Shown here piece by piece: positions 37,422 to 46,603 of a DNA stretch of 64,000 nt; position 1 is the first letter of the stretch; each line of letters starts with the position of its first letter. Made by a program: the position numbers and the translations under genes. Where the stretch lies: assembly GCF_026547205.1 (NCBI RefSeq), contig NZ_CP106877.1:62001-126000 (forward strand), given 5' to 3'. This DNA is from Fervidibacillus halotolerans (GTDB taxonomy: Bacteria; Bacillota; Bacilli; Bacillales; Caldibacillaceae). The notes beneath the pieces are model-generated. The model did not search any database, was not told the DNA's origin, and was given only the letters and a program-made list of their open reading frames with translations.

Positions 37422-37735
37422 GTTGATTTCAACGTCCTAACCACTTCTGAAAGAAAGGCCGGATCGAAACCAGGTTTTACTTCAATTGAAATCCCACTAA
37501 TTTCAATCCGTAATGAATTTTCAACTGTTTGTGAATGATCTTCTAGGGTAACGGATGCCCATTTTGTAGACTTTCCTTGATTTTTGATTGGATTTTCAAT
37601 TTTTCTTAACCAGTATTTAAACTGGTGAATACTCCATTGATTTTCCTTGCACCAGTTTACTTGAGTTTGACCGCTTTTACGATAGTCAGCGATTCGTTGT
37701 TCCCAAACCTTTCGTAATTCAGGATTCTTAGGCAT
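37415..37735 (-). CDS. IS66 TnpA-like protein, copy B
   Basis: 106 aa, identical to copy A, with the basic HTH-like N-terminal half and Shine-Dalgarno GGAGG directly upstream of the ATG. The promoter should lie in the roughly 80 bp between this gene and the right terminal repeat. Confidence 0.88.
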   Translation of the reverse strand: MPKNPELRKVWEQRIADYRKSGQTQVNWCKENQWSIHQFKYWLRKIENPIKNQGKSTKWASVTLEDHSQTVENSLRIEISGISIEVKPGFDPAFLSEVVRTLKSTC

Positions 37736-37819
37736 AAAAAAACCTCCTTCAATTTCATCTTGAGGAGATTATCTCATGAAATTAGCACACCAAGAAGGTG
37801 TGCAAGATTTGACGCTTAC

Positions 37820-38136
37820 CTTCCAAAGGCTTTTATACCTTTTAATCCAGCTCCAAGTACCCCTTGTGTAGTTACTCCCTTTTGATTATTAAGTATTTCT
37901 TGCTGAATAATAGATTTACTCAACATTATGTCTTGTCTAAAACTAGGACTTTCTAAATCAAACATATCAGGATCATAATTTTCATATTGCTCTACAATAC
38001 TAGGGAGTGATGGTAATGTTTTTTGTGTAAAAGAATTAGTTGCTTCTTTAGCGCTAGCTAAACTTGGTCCTACCGCACTTACTAGCATAGTAGTAGCTAA
38101 GGTTGCTGCAACAGAACTAATAATTTTCTTTTTCAT
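37820..38136 (-). pseudogene. Secreted protein gene truncated by IS66
   Basis: About 105 codons. A strong GAAGGAGAAAGAG site precedes ATG 38136 and a clear signal peptide (MKKKIISSVAATLATTMLVS with cleavage near LASA-KE). The mature part includes SIVEQYENYDPDMFDLESPS and VTTQGVLGAGLKGIKAFG, after which the IS66 right repeat begins. The Gly-rich end is reminiscent of secreted antimicrobial precursors but the missing C-terminus prevents a call. Confidence 0.7.
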
Positions 38137-38245
38137 TCTCTTTCTCCTTCGAAAATATATTATAATATTTACAATATTATGTTATCGTAGAATCGTATTA
38201 ATTCAACGGTGATTTAGAAAGTTAGGACTAAAGGGGTTGGGCGTA

Positions 38246-38749
38246 ATGTCAAATAGGACTAAGGATAGAAGTGCTGAAGTTTTTGGTATGACTGTTTCTA
38301 TAATTCTAGCGATTGTAGTATTTATTATAATGGTATCAGTACCTATATTTCTTAATTTCGGGGTGATATACTTACTCTCCAAATTACCAATAGTTGAATT
38401 TTACTTTTATATAGATTTTTGGTCTAATTTCTGGTTCTTTTTTGGTTTTACTGTAATGAACATTATTGTTCTTGTATTAAGTGAACTGTTAATTACCGCA
38501 ATCAGGAGAAAGAAAATAAAAAAGTTGTCAGATATTGGCCCAATAAATCTTAAAGAATGGATTATATACTTACTTATTTTTATTGGTTATATTAATCTTT
38601 TTGATATATATTTTGATAGATTCAATACAACATTTATTGGTGCGGTGTTAATTTCTGTTAGTATTATATTTTTGTTTATTATCATAGAAAAAACTCTAGA
38701 TATGTTCCAAGATGAAGAAGAAGGTTCAGCAAATATTGATAAAATATAA
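38246..38749 (+). CDS. Four-helix membrane protein, possible YrvL-like or immunity protein
   Basis: 167 aa from ATG 38246, preceded by AAAGGGG at 9 nt. Four TM helices (about 13-40, 56-80, 103-120, 128-148) with a basic loop RRKKIKK and an acidic C-terminal tail (QDEEEG). It is divergent from the truncated secreted protein gene, an arrangement seen in toxin/immunity pairs. It has a YrvL-like layout, but this is a weak resemblance. It ends in a strong terminator. Confidence 0.5.
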   Translation: MSNRTKDRSAEVFGMTVSIILAIVVFIIMVSVPIFLNFGVIYLLSKLPIVEFYFYIDFWSNFWFFFGFTVMNIIVLVLSELLITAIRRKKIKKLSDIGPINLKEWIIYLLIFIGYINLFDIYFDRFNTTFIGAVLISVSIIFLFIIIEKTLDMFQDEEEGSANIDKI

Positions 38750-38769
38750 TAGCTTTTTAAATAAAATAA

Positions 38770-38822
38770 GGTTCAGCCCTTATTATTCTATAATTTAACG
38801 CATTGGGGCTGAACTTTTTTTA
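38770..38822 (+). terminator. Rho-independent terminator
   Basis: GTTCAGCCC pairs with GGGCTGAAC across a 25-nt loop, followed by seven T. It ends the four-helix membrane protein transcript. Confidence 0.85.
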
Positions 38823-38870
38823 CGAAGATCACATTTCCATTTATCAATCAATCTAGATTTGTTTTAAACC

Positions 38871-38894
38871 TTACACAAAATTCTTGACGGTACC
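38871..38894. mobile_element. Solitary IS256-type terminal repeat
   Basis: TTACACAAAATTCTTGACGG plus TACC is the exact complement of the left end of the IS inside hsdS. No transposase lies beside it, so it is a scar of a lost or rearranged copy. Confidence 0.75.
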
Positions 38895-39091
38895 AATTTT
38901 AAATACTGTAAATTTTATACAAATTTATATACACATATCTTTTTTTACAGTTATAATTTAAATAACTAGTATTAAAGGCGAATATCAATGATGCTTATTG
39001 AATGCGAAGTTTCAATCACCCAGACCAATCTTTCATTGTAAGATTACATATACATAATTGAGGATATTTTTTCGTTTGAAGGAGGAGATAA

Positions 39092-39697
39092 GTGTTGAAG
39101 TTCATTTCCATCCTATCTGTGATTATTTGTATTGCTATTGGTTGTATAGCCCTCCCTTTTCTCCCAGATGAAGTATTTATTCACTGGAATACAGAGGGGA
39201 CTGCTGACATTCAAGTAAGCAAATATATTGGGGTTTTAATCATTCCACTTATAATGATTTTTTCATGGGGTCTCCATCTTTTCCTAATGCGAAATCATCA
39301 TCAGCCACTCTCATATAGCATCATATTTAACGTAATAATTTTTCTTTTGATGCAAGTGTTATTGATCTTGATTAATTTAGATTTACTACAGTTCCATGTA
39401 GAAATTTCTGGAGTCATTATTGGAGTAGTGATGTTGATAATGGCCCCGCTAATGAGAAATATAAAAATGAATGCTCTATTCGGTGTGCGAACCGTTTGGT
39501 CAATGAAAAATGAAGAGTCATGGAGAAAATCGAATAAATTCGGTTCAAATTTACTGTTTGCATGGGGAGTATTTACAATCATTATATCTTTCCTCTTGCC
39601 ATCTGCATATGTCATCCCAACTGCCCTATTTGTTGGATTGCTAGTAGTTATCGTAATTGTTTACGGAAGTTATCGTTTTTATAAAAACAGTATTTAG
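39092..39697 (+). CDS. SdpI-family immunity-like membrane protein (DUF1648 plus SdpI domains)
   Basis: 201 aa. An N-terminal DUF1648-like stretch (LPDEVFIHWNTEGTADIQVSK) and five to six TM helices surround the SdpI signature NALFGVRTVWSMKNEESWRK followed by SNKFGSNLL. SdpI proteins protect Bacillus against the SdpC toxin and can signal its presence. GGAGGAGA precedes GTG 39092 (TTG 39095 also possible). It is alone, without an ArsR-type SdpR partner; a strong terminator follows. The nearest secreted toxin-like genes lie upstream on the other strand. Confidence 0.8.
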   Translation: MLKFISILSVIICIAIGCIALPFLPDEVFIHWNTEGTADIQVSKYIGVLIIPLIMIFSWGLHLFLMRNHHQPLSYSIIFNVIIFLLMQVLLILINLDLLQFHVEISGVIIGVVMLIMAPLMRNIKMNALFGVRTVWSMKNEESWRKSNKFGSNLLFAWGVFTIIISFLLPSAYVIPTALFVGLLVVIVIVYGSYRFYKNSI

Positions 39698-39723
39698 AGG
39701 ACAAAAATATTTATAAGCACAAG

Positions 39724-39764
39724 AAAAATCGCGTTTTTATACATTTTCAAAACGCGATTTTTTT
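39724..39764. terminator. Rho-independent terminator after the SdpI-like gene
   Basis: AAAAATCGCGTTTT pairs with AAAACGCGATTTTT around an 11-nt loop, with T runs on both strands, so it can work in both directions. Confidence 0.88.
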
Positions 39765-39810
39765 ATTTGAAAGGGTTTTCGCTAAGTGTTTACTCTCTTT
39801 TTCTGTTCTC

Positions 39811-40062
39811 CTAGTCTCGAATATTTTTCTTTATTTCCCAACCGTAAACGCTTTCGGCATAACGCGGAAGCAGATGCCCTTCATTTAAATCATCCTGAAT
39901 CATGTTCGGTTTGCGCTCAAGCGGATCTCCAAATCCAGGACCCCCACGAAGGTAATTTAAATATAGATCGTAATTTTCAAAAATGGTTTCTGTCGTAATG
40001 GATTGCTCATCACGGATAATTTCTTTAGCTTCCATTAATTGGTCATAGGTTGGATTGTCTGG
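39811..40062 (-). pseudogene. Hydantoinase B / acetone carboxylase subunit, C-terminal fragment
   Basis: About 84 codons: DPDNPTYDQLMEAKEIIRDE, then YLRGGPGFGDPLERKP and a C-terminal EGHLLPRYAESVYGW. GGPGFGDPLER is typical of hydantoinase B/oxoprolinase-type subunits, here closest in feel to acetone carboxylase. The fragment is joined head-to-head with a regulator remnant at about 40.06 kb, which marks a deletion that removed most of the operon. Confidence 0.65.
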
Positions 40063-40218
40063 ATCTCACCTATCACTCATCGAAGTGGAAGAGCAAAAAG
40101 TGCTGATCCGACTTTTAGAAGAAACAGACTGGAATCTATCAGCCGTCGCCAAAAAATGAATATCGCCAGGTCCACTCTTTATCGGAAGTTAAAAAAATAT
40201 GAGTTAAAGCGGAATTAA
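40061..40218 (+). pseudogene. AcoR/sigma-54 activator, C-terminal Fis-type HTH remnant
   Basis: SLIEVEEQKVLIRLLEETDW then NLSAVAKK and, after a +1 shift in an A run, MNIARSTLYRKLKKYELKRN and stop. This is the Fis-type HTH that ends sigma-54-dependent activators such as AcoR/AcxR. Such activators control acetone carboxylase operons, which agrees with the neighbouring fragment. Confidence 0.7.
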
Positions 40219-40475
40219 GGTGAATTTTCCTCTGTTATACGATATTAATAGAACCTTTACCGCGGTTGCAGATGTAAAAGGGGAAGTGTCAACTTTATGG
40301 CACTCCCCATCTTTTTTGATAATCATATCACTAGCGTCGCATAAATAAAGATTGAATTTTCAGTTTACTTTTTCAGGATTTTTATTGAAAAATTTAAAAT
40401 ACCAAATCTAAGGTAGTAAACATCCATTTTTTAACAATGTATCCTGTGGCTAGTGCGACAACAACTGTAAAATCC

Positions 40476-41600
40476 TTAAGGGACACCCTTTCCTTTGATT
40501 TTTCGTATCCAAATATGGGCCGATTTCCATAATGCTGCTTTTAAATAACGACTAATTTGTAGATAATTTCGGTCGCTATTCGTGTTCAACTGTGCTAATA
40601 CGTTTAAACAATACACAATCATTGCTATATATACTTGGTTATGAACTGCTTGTTCGCTGTGACCATAGAACTTTTTGATGTTTAAATGTTGTTTCATCCA
40701 TTTAAAGAAGAGTTCGATCGCCCAACGAGATTTATAGATCTCAGCTATTTCGTCTGCATCTAAATCAAATCGGTTTGTCAGTAGTGTAAGTTCATTTCCT
40801 TTAGTATCGAAGATTTTCAATCGACGAAACACGTTTTCTGACCGATTTTGGGCTGTTCCAATGACTACCAATTCATCTGAAATAACTGTTGAGTCACTAG
40901 GTAATGTAAATGTTTCAAGTACTCGTGTGACGGCATTCTTCCGAAGCCGTGAAACAAAGAAGTATCCATCGTCAGTCATGCGATCAAAACGTTCATAATC
41001 TAAATATCCACGGTCGAACACGTACATGCATTCCTTATCATCCAAGAATACCTCCAATTGACCTCGGTCATGTTCGACGGCATTCGTGATGACTGCTTGA
41101 TCTGGATAGGAAAGTCCTTTATCCATAAAAACAAGCCGAAGGTGAAGTTTTACACCAGATTTTGTTTTTCGAAACTCAGCCCACTTATGGTTCGTCAAGT
41201 TTAGTGGCAATGTACTTGAATCAATGATTTTCAGTGGTGTTGTCATTTTTCTACGTGTTTGAAAATTGGTTTTCTGATGAATTTGTGCAACCAAATCTAG
41301 AAAAATCGTTTGAAAGAAGCAAGTTGGAACCTGATTCAGACGTCTTCCTAATTGTGAGAAACTAATGGATTCGAATCCAGTTGCACATTGTAATTCATCT
41401 GAAAATAATGCATCGCTTAATGCCCGTAAGCTCTCTGTTTCGTGGAGTTGGGCGTATAAGAGTAACTTCATAAAAGGTGCCATGTAGAGCTTCTTTGTAT
41501 AGTAATTTAATTGATAGTTTTTCACCTGCTCCTCAAACAATTCCTGGTTAATAGGTGAAAGCCATTGTTCAAATGATGTTTTTCGTGTAAACTTATCCAT
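40476..41600 (-). CDS. IS4-family transposase
   Basis: 374 aa from ATG 41600 (MDKFTRKTSFEQWLSPINQE), with AAAGGAAAA upstream; an upstream in-frame start would add 16 residues lacking such a site. The DDE core is complete: LKIIDSSTLPLNL, YVFDRGYLDYERFD and the Y-(2)-R-(3)-E-(6)-K signature YKSRWAIELFFKWMKQHL. Intact frame. IS borders were not determined. It abuts an IS1380 element transcribed divergently. Confidence 0.88.
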   Translation of the reverse strand: MDKFTRKTSFEQWLSPINQELFEEQVKNYQLNYYTKKLYMAPFMKLLLYAQLHETESLRALSDALFSDELQCATGFESISFSQLGRRLNQVPTCFFQTIFLDLVAQIHQKTNFQTRRKMTTPLKIIDSSTLPLNLTNHKWAEFRKTKSGVKLHLRLVFMDKGLSYPDQAVITNAVEHDRGQLEVFLDDKECMYVFDRGYLDYERFDRMTDDGYFFVSRLRKNAVTRVLETFTLPSDSTVISDELVVIGTAQNRSENVFRRLKIFDTKGNELTLLTNRFDLDADEIAEIYKSRWAIELFFKWMKQHLNIKKFYGHSEQAVHNQVYIAMIVYCLNVLAQLNTNSDRNYLQISRYLKAALWKSAHIWIRKIKGKGVP

Positions 41601-41810
41601 GGTTTTTTCCTTTATTTTGGATTTGGATAGGTTTACTACCAAAACCATTATAAACCTGAATTATTCACAGAAATTCAGAAACTTATTATAACTTATGGAT
41701 TACCAAGCCTTTTCGGCTTTATTGTAATTCATTAAAAAAATGAAAAAAGAATCCATTTCTGTTAAAGTTAAAGTAACCAAAACAAAAACCAAACAGAAAG
41801 GACTCTTTAT

Positions 41811-43124
41811 ATGGTTACTTTAACGCAAAAAACACTTGATTTCAATCATAAAATTAAATTGTCAAATGATGGAGGTTCTCTTTCCTCCGATACAGGTGAG
41901 TTTCTTTTTAGAGAATTCGATGAAAAAATTGGTTTTTCAAAGACTTTAGTTAAGTACTTGAGACTTAACGATTCAAGGAAATATTATCTTCATTCAAATG
42001 AAAACTTGTTACGTCAAAAAGTCTATCAAATCATTGCCGGGTATGCGGAAGATGATGCGGCTGATCAGTTGACTCATGATCCTGTGTTTAAGGAAATCAT
42101 TGAAACTCCAACACTTGCTTCCCAGCCCAGTTTGTCTCGCTTTTATACACGATTTGATAAAGATTCAATTGAACAATTAAATCTGGCTAACCAAGAAATG
42201 CTTGATAAGATTCATTGTTTTCGACAATCGAAAGAGTTATTTATCGACTTGGATTCGACTCATTCGGATACATATGGGGACCAAGAATCTTCGTCATATA
42301 ATACTCATTATGGCACGATGGGTTTTCATCCATTAGTCGCCTTTGATGGTGCGACTGGTGACTTTTTGAAAGCACAACTCCGTCCCGGAAATGTTTATAC
42401 ATCAAATGGTGTGGTGGAATTTATTCGGCCTCTCATTAAACATTATAACGAAATGTTTCCGGAAACTACCCTGTTTCTTCGTGGAGATAGCGGGTTTGCT
42501 GTTCCGGGATTATACGATCTGTGTGAAGAAGAATCTGTTTTGTATATTATTCGGTTGAAATCGAATTCACAACTACAAAGTTTAGCGAAGGAATACCATC
42601 CTTCTTCCGCACCTTTAGATGTTTCCAAGACGGAAACCTATTATGAAGAAACGATTTACCAAGCAAAATCATGGTCAAAACCAAGAAGGGTGATTATTCA
42701 ATCGGTACGTCCTGCAGGTGAGCTGTTCTTTACCCATTCCTTTTTTGTTACTAACTTTGAATTAGCTTTTCCTCAAGATATCGTCCGAGCTTATCAAAAA
42801 AGAGGGACGATGGAAAACTATATCAAAGAAGCAAAAAATGGCTTTTACTTTGATCATATGAATAGCCACGCTTTTCTAGTGAACGAAGTAAAAATGATGT
42901 TAACACTTCTTGCATATAATTTGACCAATTGGTTACGAACTCTTTGTTTTCCGGAAGGTCAAAAAACTATGCAAATTGATACGATACGTACTCGGTTAAT
43001 TAAAGCGGCAAGTAAAGTCGTGAAATCAGGCAGATCCCTTTACTTCAAACTATCATCGAGTTTTGTGTATCAAAATTTCTTTTGGGATGTACTGAATCGA
43101 ATTCAAAAACTACAATTGGAATGA
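41811..43124 (+). CDS. IS1380-family transposase
   Basis: 437 aa, full length for IS1380. Characteristic features are LSSDTGEFLFREF, QKVYQIIAGYAEDDAADQL, DLDSTHSDTYG (first Asp), FLRGDSGFAVPGLYD (second Asp) and YQKRGTMENYIKEAKNGFYF (Glu region). AGAAAGGA precedes the ATG. The element apparently landed beside a Fic gene, of which only the end remains. Confidence 0.92.
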   Translation: MVTLTQKTLDFNHKIKLSNDGGSLSSDTGEFLFREFDEKIGFSKTLVKYLRLNDSRKYYLHSNENLLRQKVYQIIAGYAEDDAADQLTHDPVFKEIIETPTLASQPSLSRFYTRFDKDSIEQLNLANQEMLDKIHCFRQSKELFIDLDSTHSDTYGDQESSSYNTHYGTMGFHPLVAFDGATGDFLKAQLRPGNVYTSNGVVEFIRPLIKHYNEMFPETTLFLRGDSGFAVPGLYDLCEEESVLYIIRLKSNSQLQSLAKEYHPSSAPLDVSKTETYYEETIYQAKSWSKPRRVIIQSVRPAGELFFTHSFFVTNFELAFPQDIVRAYQKRGTMENYIKEAKNGFYFDHMNSHAFLVNEVKMMLTLLAYNLTNWLRTLCFPEGQKTMQIDTIRTRLIKAASKVVKSGRSLYFKLSSSFVYQNFFWDVLNRIQKLQLE

Positions 43125-43323
43125 CCAATAGAATACTTCTCATAACTGAAAAAAATAAATTTTTCAGTCAAGGGGGAAGTATGCCCAAAATACCAGAGTT
43201 GTTCTATTGAAAATTCAGTTATTTTATGAATTGGCTACGGTTCTTAATTAAATACCGTTATTTTCAACTAATTTAACAAATTTTATCAAATGGGATTTGT
43301 AGCTATGAATATTTCAGGATAAG

Positions 43324-43533
43324 GTGATTGATTGGAGTAAAGTAGCCAAAGAAGATTATTTTTTAGCAATGGAAAGAAGCCCTATTAAAGATGTTGAAAT
43401 CAAAGTTCTTTTAAAAGCAGCCTTGACGGATCAAATCAATGATTGGGAGGTTTATATGAAAGGCATCGATGTAAGTTATTATTATGAGGGGTATGACTTT
43501 TATAAGATAAAAGATTTACAAGAAGAGTTGTAA
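43324..43533 (+). pseudogene. Fic-family protein, C-terminal fragment
   Basis: About 69 codons: IDWSKVAKEDYFLAMERSPI, KDVEIKVLLKAALTDQIND, then WEVYMKGIDVSYYYEGYDFY. This is the C-terminal tail seen in Fic/cell-filamentation AMPylators after the catalytic HPFxxGNGR domain, which is absent. The cut lies near the right edge of the IS1380 element. Confidence 0.65.
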
Positions 43534-44007
43534 GTTTTAAATAATTAAGAGATAACATGAAAAATACAAAGTTTATATGACATTGTTTTGCCTATGAAAA
43601 TAAAAGAAGTAGAAGAATTAAGACTGAACGGTTTTAGATGCTTTATAACATCAATCATTACTCTTTTCAAAAACTTTTCACCCAGAAAAACTTTCCATCG
43701 TATGCTCATCGTTAAACATAGAATTTCACATTCGGTGTCGTTCAATAATGAAGAGCCGTGTAGACAGAAGGATTTACAGTTTGTAAAATTAAGGTATAAA
43801 CGAAGAAACAACCCTATATATGTTGAAACTTTTTTCGTAAAAATTTTTTAGAAAAAGGCTTAGAGGGAATGAATTATCGACAATTAACAGATGAATAACA
43901 AGTTGATCAAATTTGAATTTGATTTTGTGTTAAATGTATAATACATCACAAAAATAATTTCGATTCAGGCAACTTTCATAATGGAAATCTCTTAAAGGAG
44001 TTAAGCG
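43534..44007. other. Gap with overlapping open frames, no supported gene
   Basis: Frames of about 87 codons are open on both strands over the same bases (43545-43851), but neither has a ribosome binding site or recognisable product. AAAGGAG just before 44008 belongs to the esterase gene. Confidence 0.4.
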
Positions 44008-45005
44008 ATGAATATTTATGTACACGATAAACGAAGATCCTTCAAAAGTGTATTGTTCGGCAATTTATTAAACTCTTGAATACGAAAAAGATGTTTAAGA
44101 GCGCTGAGAATATGAAGAAAGCCTTAGAAGAAAAAGCTGTAGAGAATAGCAAACCGTATACGATCGGGAAAGTAAAGTTGAAAAGTTCGATAGCGGAAAG
44201 TACCTTTGAAGATATGCAAGTATTTACGCTAAACGATCAATTTTCTTCAAAGCAGCGTGTCATTTTCTATCTTCATGGTGGTGCACATATGAACCAGCCT
44301 CTAAGTTTTCACTGGAAGTTCATGGATAAGATCGCCCAAGCATTAAATGCAAAAATCATCGCCCCTATATACCCTAAGTTACCGCATTCCAACTATCAAC
44401 ATACATATCCGAAGCTCATTCATTTATACAAAACAATCCTAGATTCTGTCGACGATCCACAGCAAATCATCATTATGGGGGATTCGGCAGGGGGGAATTT
44501 ATCCCTTGGTTTAGCGCAGTATTTAAAAAAACAGGATATTCCTCAACCAAAGGAAATCATTTTACTATCTGGAAATGTCGATATGGTACTTAATAATCCA
44601 GATATACCAAAGTATGAACGGGTTGACCCGATGCTCGCATTGGCCGGCTTTGATGTCGTTCGGCGTATGTGGGCAGCGGATAAAACGCTAAATGACCCCA
44701 TTATTAGTCCGATGTACGGTGATTTTCATGGAATTGCTAGAATCACACAATTTATTGGTACCCACGAAGCCCTATATCCAGATGCGATTCGCTTTGCCGA
44801 GAAGTTGCACGATCAAGGGGTTGAACAGCAAACCTTTGTATATCCAAAAATGAATCATGTCTTTGTTCTCTTTCCGATCCCCGAAGCTAGAGATGCATTT
44901 CAAAAAATCATCCATATTATTACGGATGGTAAAAAGCAATTTCACGAGTCGGAACCGATAAGCTTAAGCGTTAATGATGAGCCTACGCATGTCCAAAATC
45001 ATTGA
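44008..45005 (+). CDS. Alpha/beta hydrolase (HSL-type acetyl esterase), possible early frameshift
   Basis: The hydrolase frame from TTG 44076 is 309 aa: oxyanion motif YLHGGAH (about 65-71), nucleophile GDSAGG (Ser137) and catalytic His in YPKMNHVF, as in the hormone-sensitive lipase/acetyl esterase group. The best ribosome binding site (AAAGGAG) and ATG are at 44008, opening MNIYVHDKRRSFKSVLFGNL in another frame that stops where TTG 44076 begins (TTGA overlap). Either one base was lost or gained near 44070, or a 23-aa leader peptide is coupled to the esterase. The frameshift is more likely because the leader looks like an enzyme N-terminus. Confidence 0.75.
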
Positions 45006-45049
45006 TTCTAAAGGTATGGGAACCGCCTTTTTTGCCAATACCTCAAGGA

Positions 45050-45112
45050 CGTTTCAGGCAACACGGATTTCATGCCCATTCGCGTCTTGAAACATCACAA
45101 ATCCAAGGCACC
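45050..45112 (-). pseudogene. Possible VOC/glyoxalase C-terminal scrap
   Basis: On the minus strand GFVMFQDANGHEIRVA and stop resembles the end of vicinal-oxygen-chelate proteins (F-x-D-P-x-G-N-E-I). Upstream codons are not recognisable. It is very short and may be chance. Confidence 0.3.
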
Positions 45113-45443
45113 TTTTTGGAATGGTATTGTTTCCAGCTGAAAAGTGAAATCCACAAAAATTGAAGACGAAGAGAAAGAAAGGCGCATTAAGATTTTTTCT
45201 GTTAAATCTCTACATTCTCTGTTATGCGAATCACAAACGGTTGCCTCTATTCTACAAAAGGGACTATTTTTTCTCGTCATGATGCCAAACATCTATCCTA
45301 TTAACAAAACGAAGTTGCATTTCCAAAGGACGAGAATTTGAAAAATACGACAAATCCATTGCACTTACGTTTGTTTGAAAATTTTGTTCTTTCCGATTAA
45401 AATTAATGGTAAATGTTGGGTTTTTTAAGGGGGATTGGACAAC
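45113..45443. other. Gap, no supported gene
   Basis: Overlapping short frames on both strands have no ribosome binding site or known product. AAGGGGG near the right end serves the next gene. Confidence 0.4.
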
Positions 45444-45875
45444 ATGCATTATTTTTTTAAACTGAACGTTGTGAGTGTATTCATCGCTTTTCTATATTTT
45501 TTAAATGCAGAACTATTGATTAATTCGTATCGAATTTGGATACTGGAAAACTATGATGACATATTTGACGATTATATCTATCCGACAAAGTATCTTATAT
45601 TACTTCTTTCTTTAGTGAGTTTATTTTTCATCATAAAAAAATGGCTTCATGGAAGAATGGGAAATTTTTGGATTATGCTGTTGTGGGTTCCTTATGCGAT
45701 CATGTTGATGCGATTATTTATCATATTCTTTCCGTTAGGTGATGGGGAAGATCCGGGTCCTGGATTTGGTTTTTACATGCTTTTTGAATTTCTCATGTAT
45801 CAAATGTTTCTATTCTTTACGATTATGCTTTCCAATGCATTTTCAAAAAATACATTCGATAAGGTAAGCGGATGA
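45444..45875 (+). CDS. Unrecognised four-helix membrane protein
   Basis: 143 aa from ATG 45444, 10 nt after AAGGGGG; the in-frame TTG at 45435 overlaps that site too closely. Four TM helices (about 8-27, 46-63, 72-92, 108-132) and an unusual Gly/Pro-rich loop GDGEDPGPGFG. No family was recognised. Monocistronic, followed by a hairpin terminator. Confidence 0.55.
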   Translation: MHYFFKLNVVSVFIAFLYFLNAELLINSYRIWILENYDDIFDDYIYPTKYLILLLSLVSLFFIIKKWLHGRMGNFWIMLLWVPYAIMLMRLFIIFFPLGDGEDPGPGFGFYMLFEFLMYQMFLFFTIMLSNAFSKNTFDKVSG

Positions 45876-45901
45876 AAGCCTTAACTGCTTTCTTTTCTTT
45901 T
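45874..45901 (+). terminator. Terminator of the membrane protein gene
   Basis: GAAAGC-cttaact-GCTTTC followed by TTTTCTTTTTT, overlapping the stop codon region. Confidence 0.65.
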
Positions 45902-46530
45902 TTGTGCACCCGGAATATGATTAATCTATAGGGTGAAAGTCCCAATTCAAAGGAAGAAGTATTGATTATTTTAGCGAAAAAAATGTCCATATCAAAAAAA
46001 TCTTTACAATATCAACCCCTTGGAGGCTTCCTATTTAAGTAGCAGAGGGCTTTAAAGTTTGCAGAAACGTTATGAATTCTTGAGATAATTTTTGTTGATT
46101 AAAAACCGCATACGGAACCAAAATTACAGTGGAGAAAGAAGAGGCTTCCTACTTGATTAAACATATCGGATCATTCATTCACGAGGCTTCTATTTGAAAG
46201 TTTCAGAAACGTTTGCGATGAAAGGGTCGGTCCCTGTACAATTCTTAATTCATTTTAAATGTTCTTTGGATATCAAATTTCAATTCTTTGGAATCCGATC
46301 AAAATGGACATGGTCCGGGGAAATATTCACATATCTTTCTACCTTTATTAAGAGTTTTTAGCCATCTATTTTCCCCTCCATGAAAAATGTTTTTTCTCAG
46401 GCGGCACAAAAAACACAATAGCTAGTTGTGCTGCCTGATTTTTTTTGCACTGTACAGTGTGTAGTCTAGAAATAAGTTCGATAGACACACCTAAAGTGTA
46501 ATATAATAAAATGAATTTCCAGATAAAGGA
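45902..46530. other. Long gap upstream of the BlaI-type regulator
   Basis: About 630 bp without a credible gene. Sequence texture suggests decayed coding DNA. An isolated GGGTGAAAGTCCC near 45.94 kb recalls group II intron ends but no intron body follows. A GGCGGCACAA/TTGTGCTGCC inverted repeat with T run near 46.40-46.45 kb may be a terminator. Confidence 0.4.
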
Positions 46531-46587
46531 TTGACATTCAGGTCTACAAGTTATAGACTAAAGATGTAAGGTCTATAACTTGTAGAC
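46531..46587 (+). promoter_or_regulatory. Promoter with paired BlaI-type operators
   Basis: TTGACA at 46531 is followed 15-17 bp later by TATAGACT. Two 17-mers, GTCTACAAGTTATAGAC (46542-46558) and its exact reverse complement (46571-46587), sit over and after the -10. Each is also a dyad (GTCTA...TAGAC) of the TACA/TGTA type bound by BlaI/MecI repressors. This predicts autorepression of the downstream pair. Confidence 0.82.
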
Positions 46588-46603
46588 TAAAGGGGGTGTG
46601 ATC

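Larger units (their letters stand above)
35378..37819. mobile_element. IS66-family element, copy B
   Basis: 2442 bp, same length and orientation as copy A with only a few substitutions seen. Ends match copy A. Flanks (AATAGAAAA left, CTTCCAAA right) again do not form a direct repeat. The right end interrupts a secreted-protein gene. Confidence 0.9.

Noticed and set aside
43545..43851. Open frames of about 87 codons on both strands
   Set aside because: They overlap each other almost completely, lack ribosome binding sites and resemble no family; likely chance in AT-rich DNA.
45095..45449. Short overlapping frames on both strands before the membrane protein gene
   Set aside because: No start signals and no recognisable sequence; only a tiny possible VOC scrap nearby was kept at low confidence.
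45902..46020. Group II intron end suggested by GGGTGAAAGTCCC
   Set aside because: No domain V hairpin, no reverse transcriptase and no further conserved intron sequence follow.
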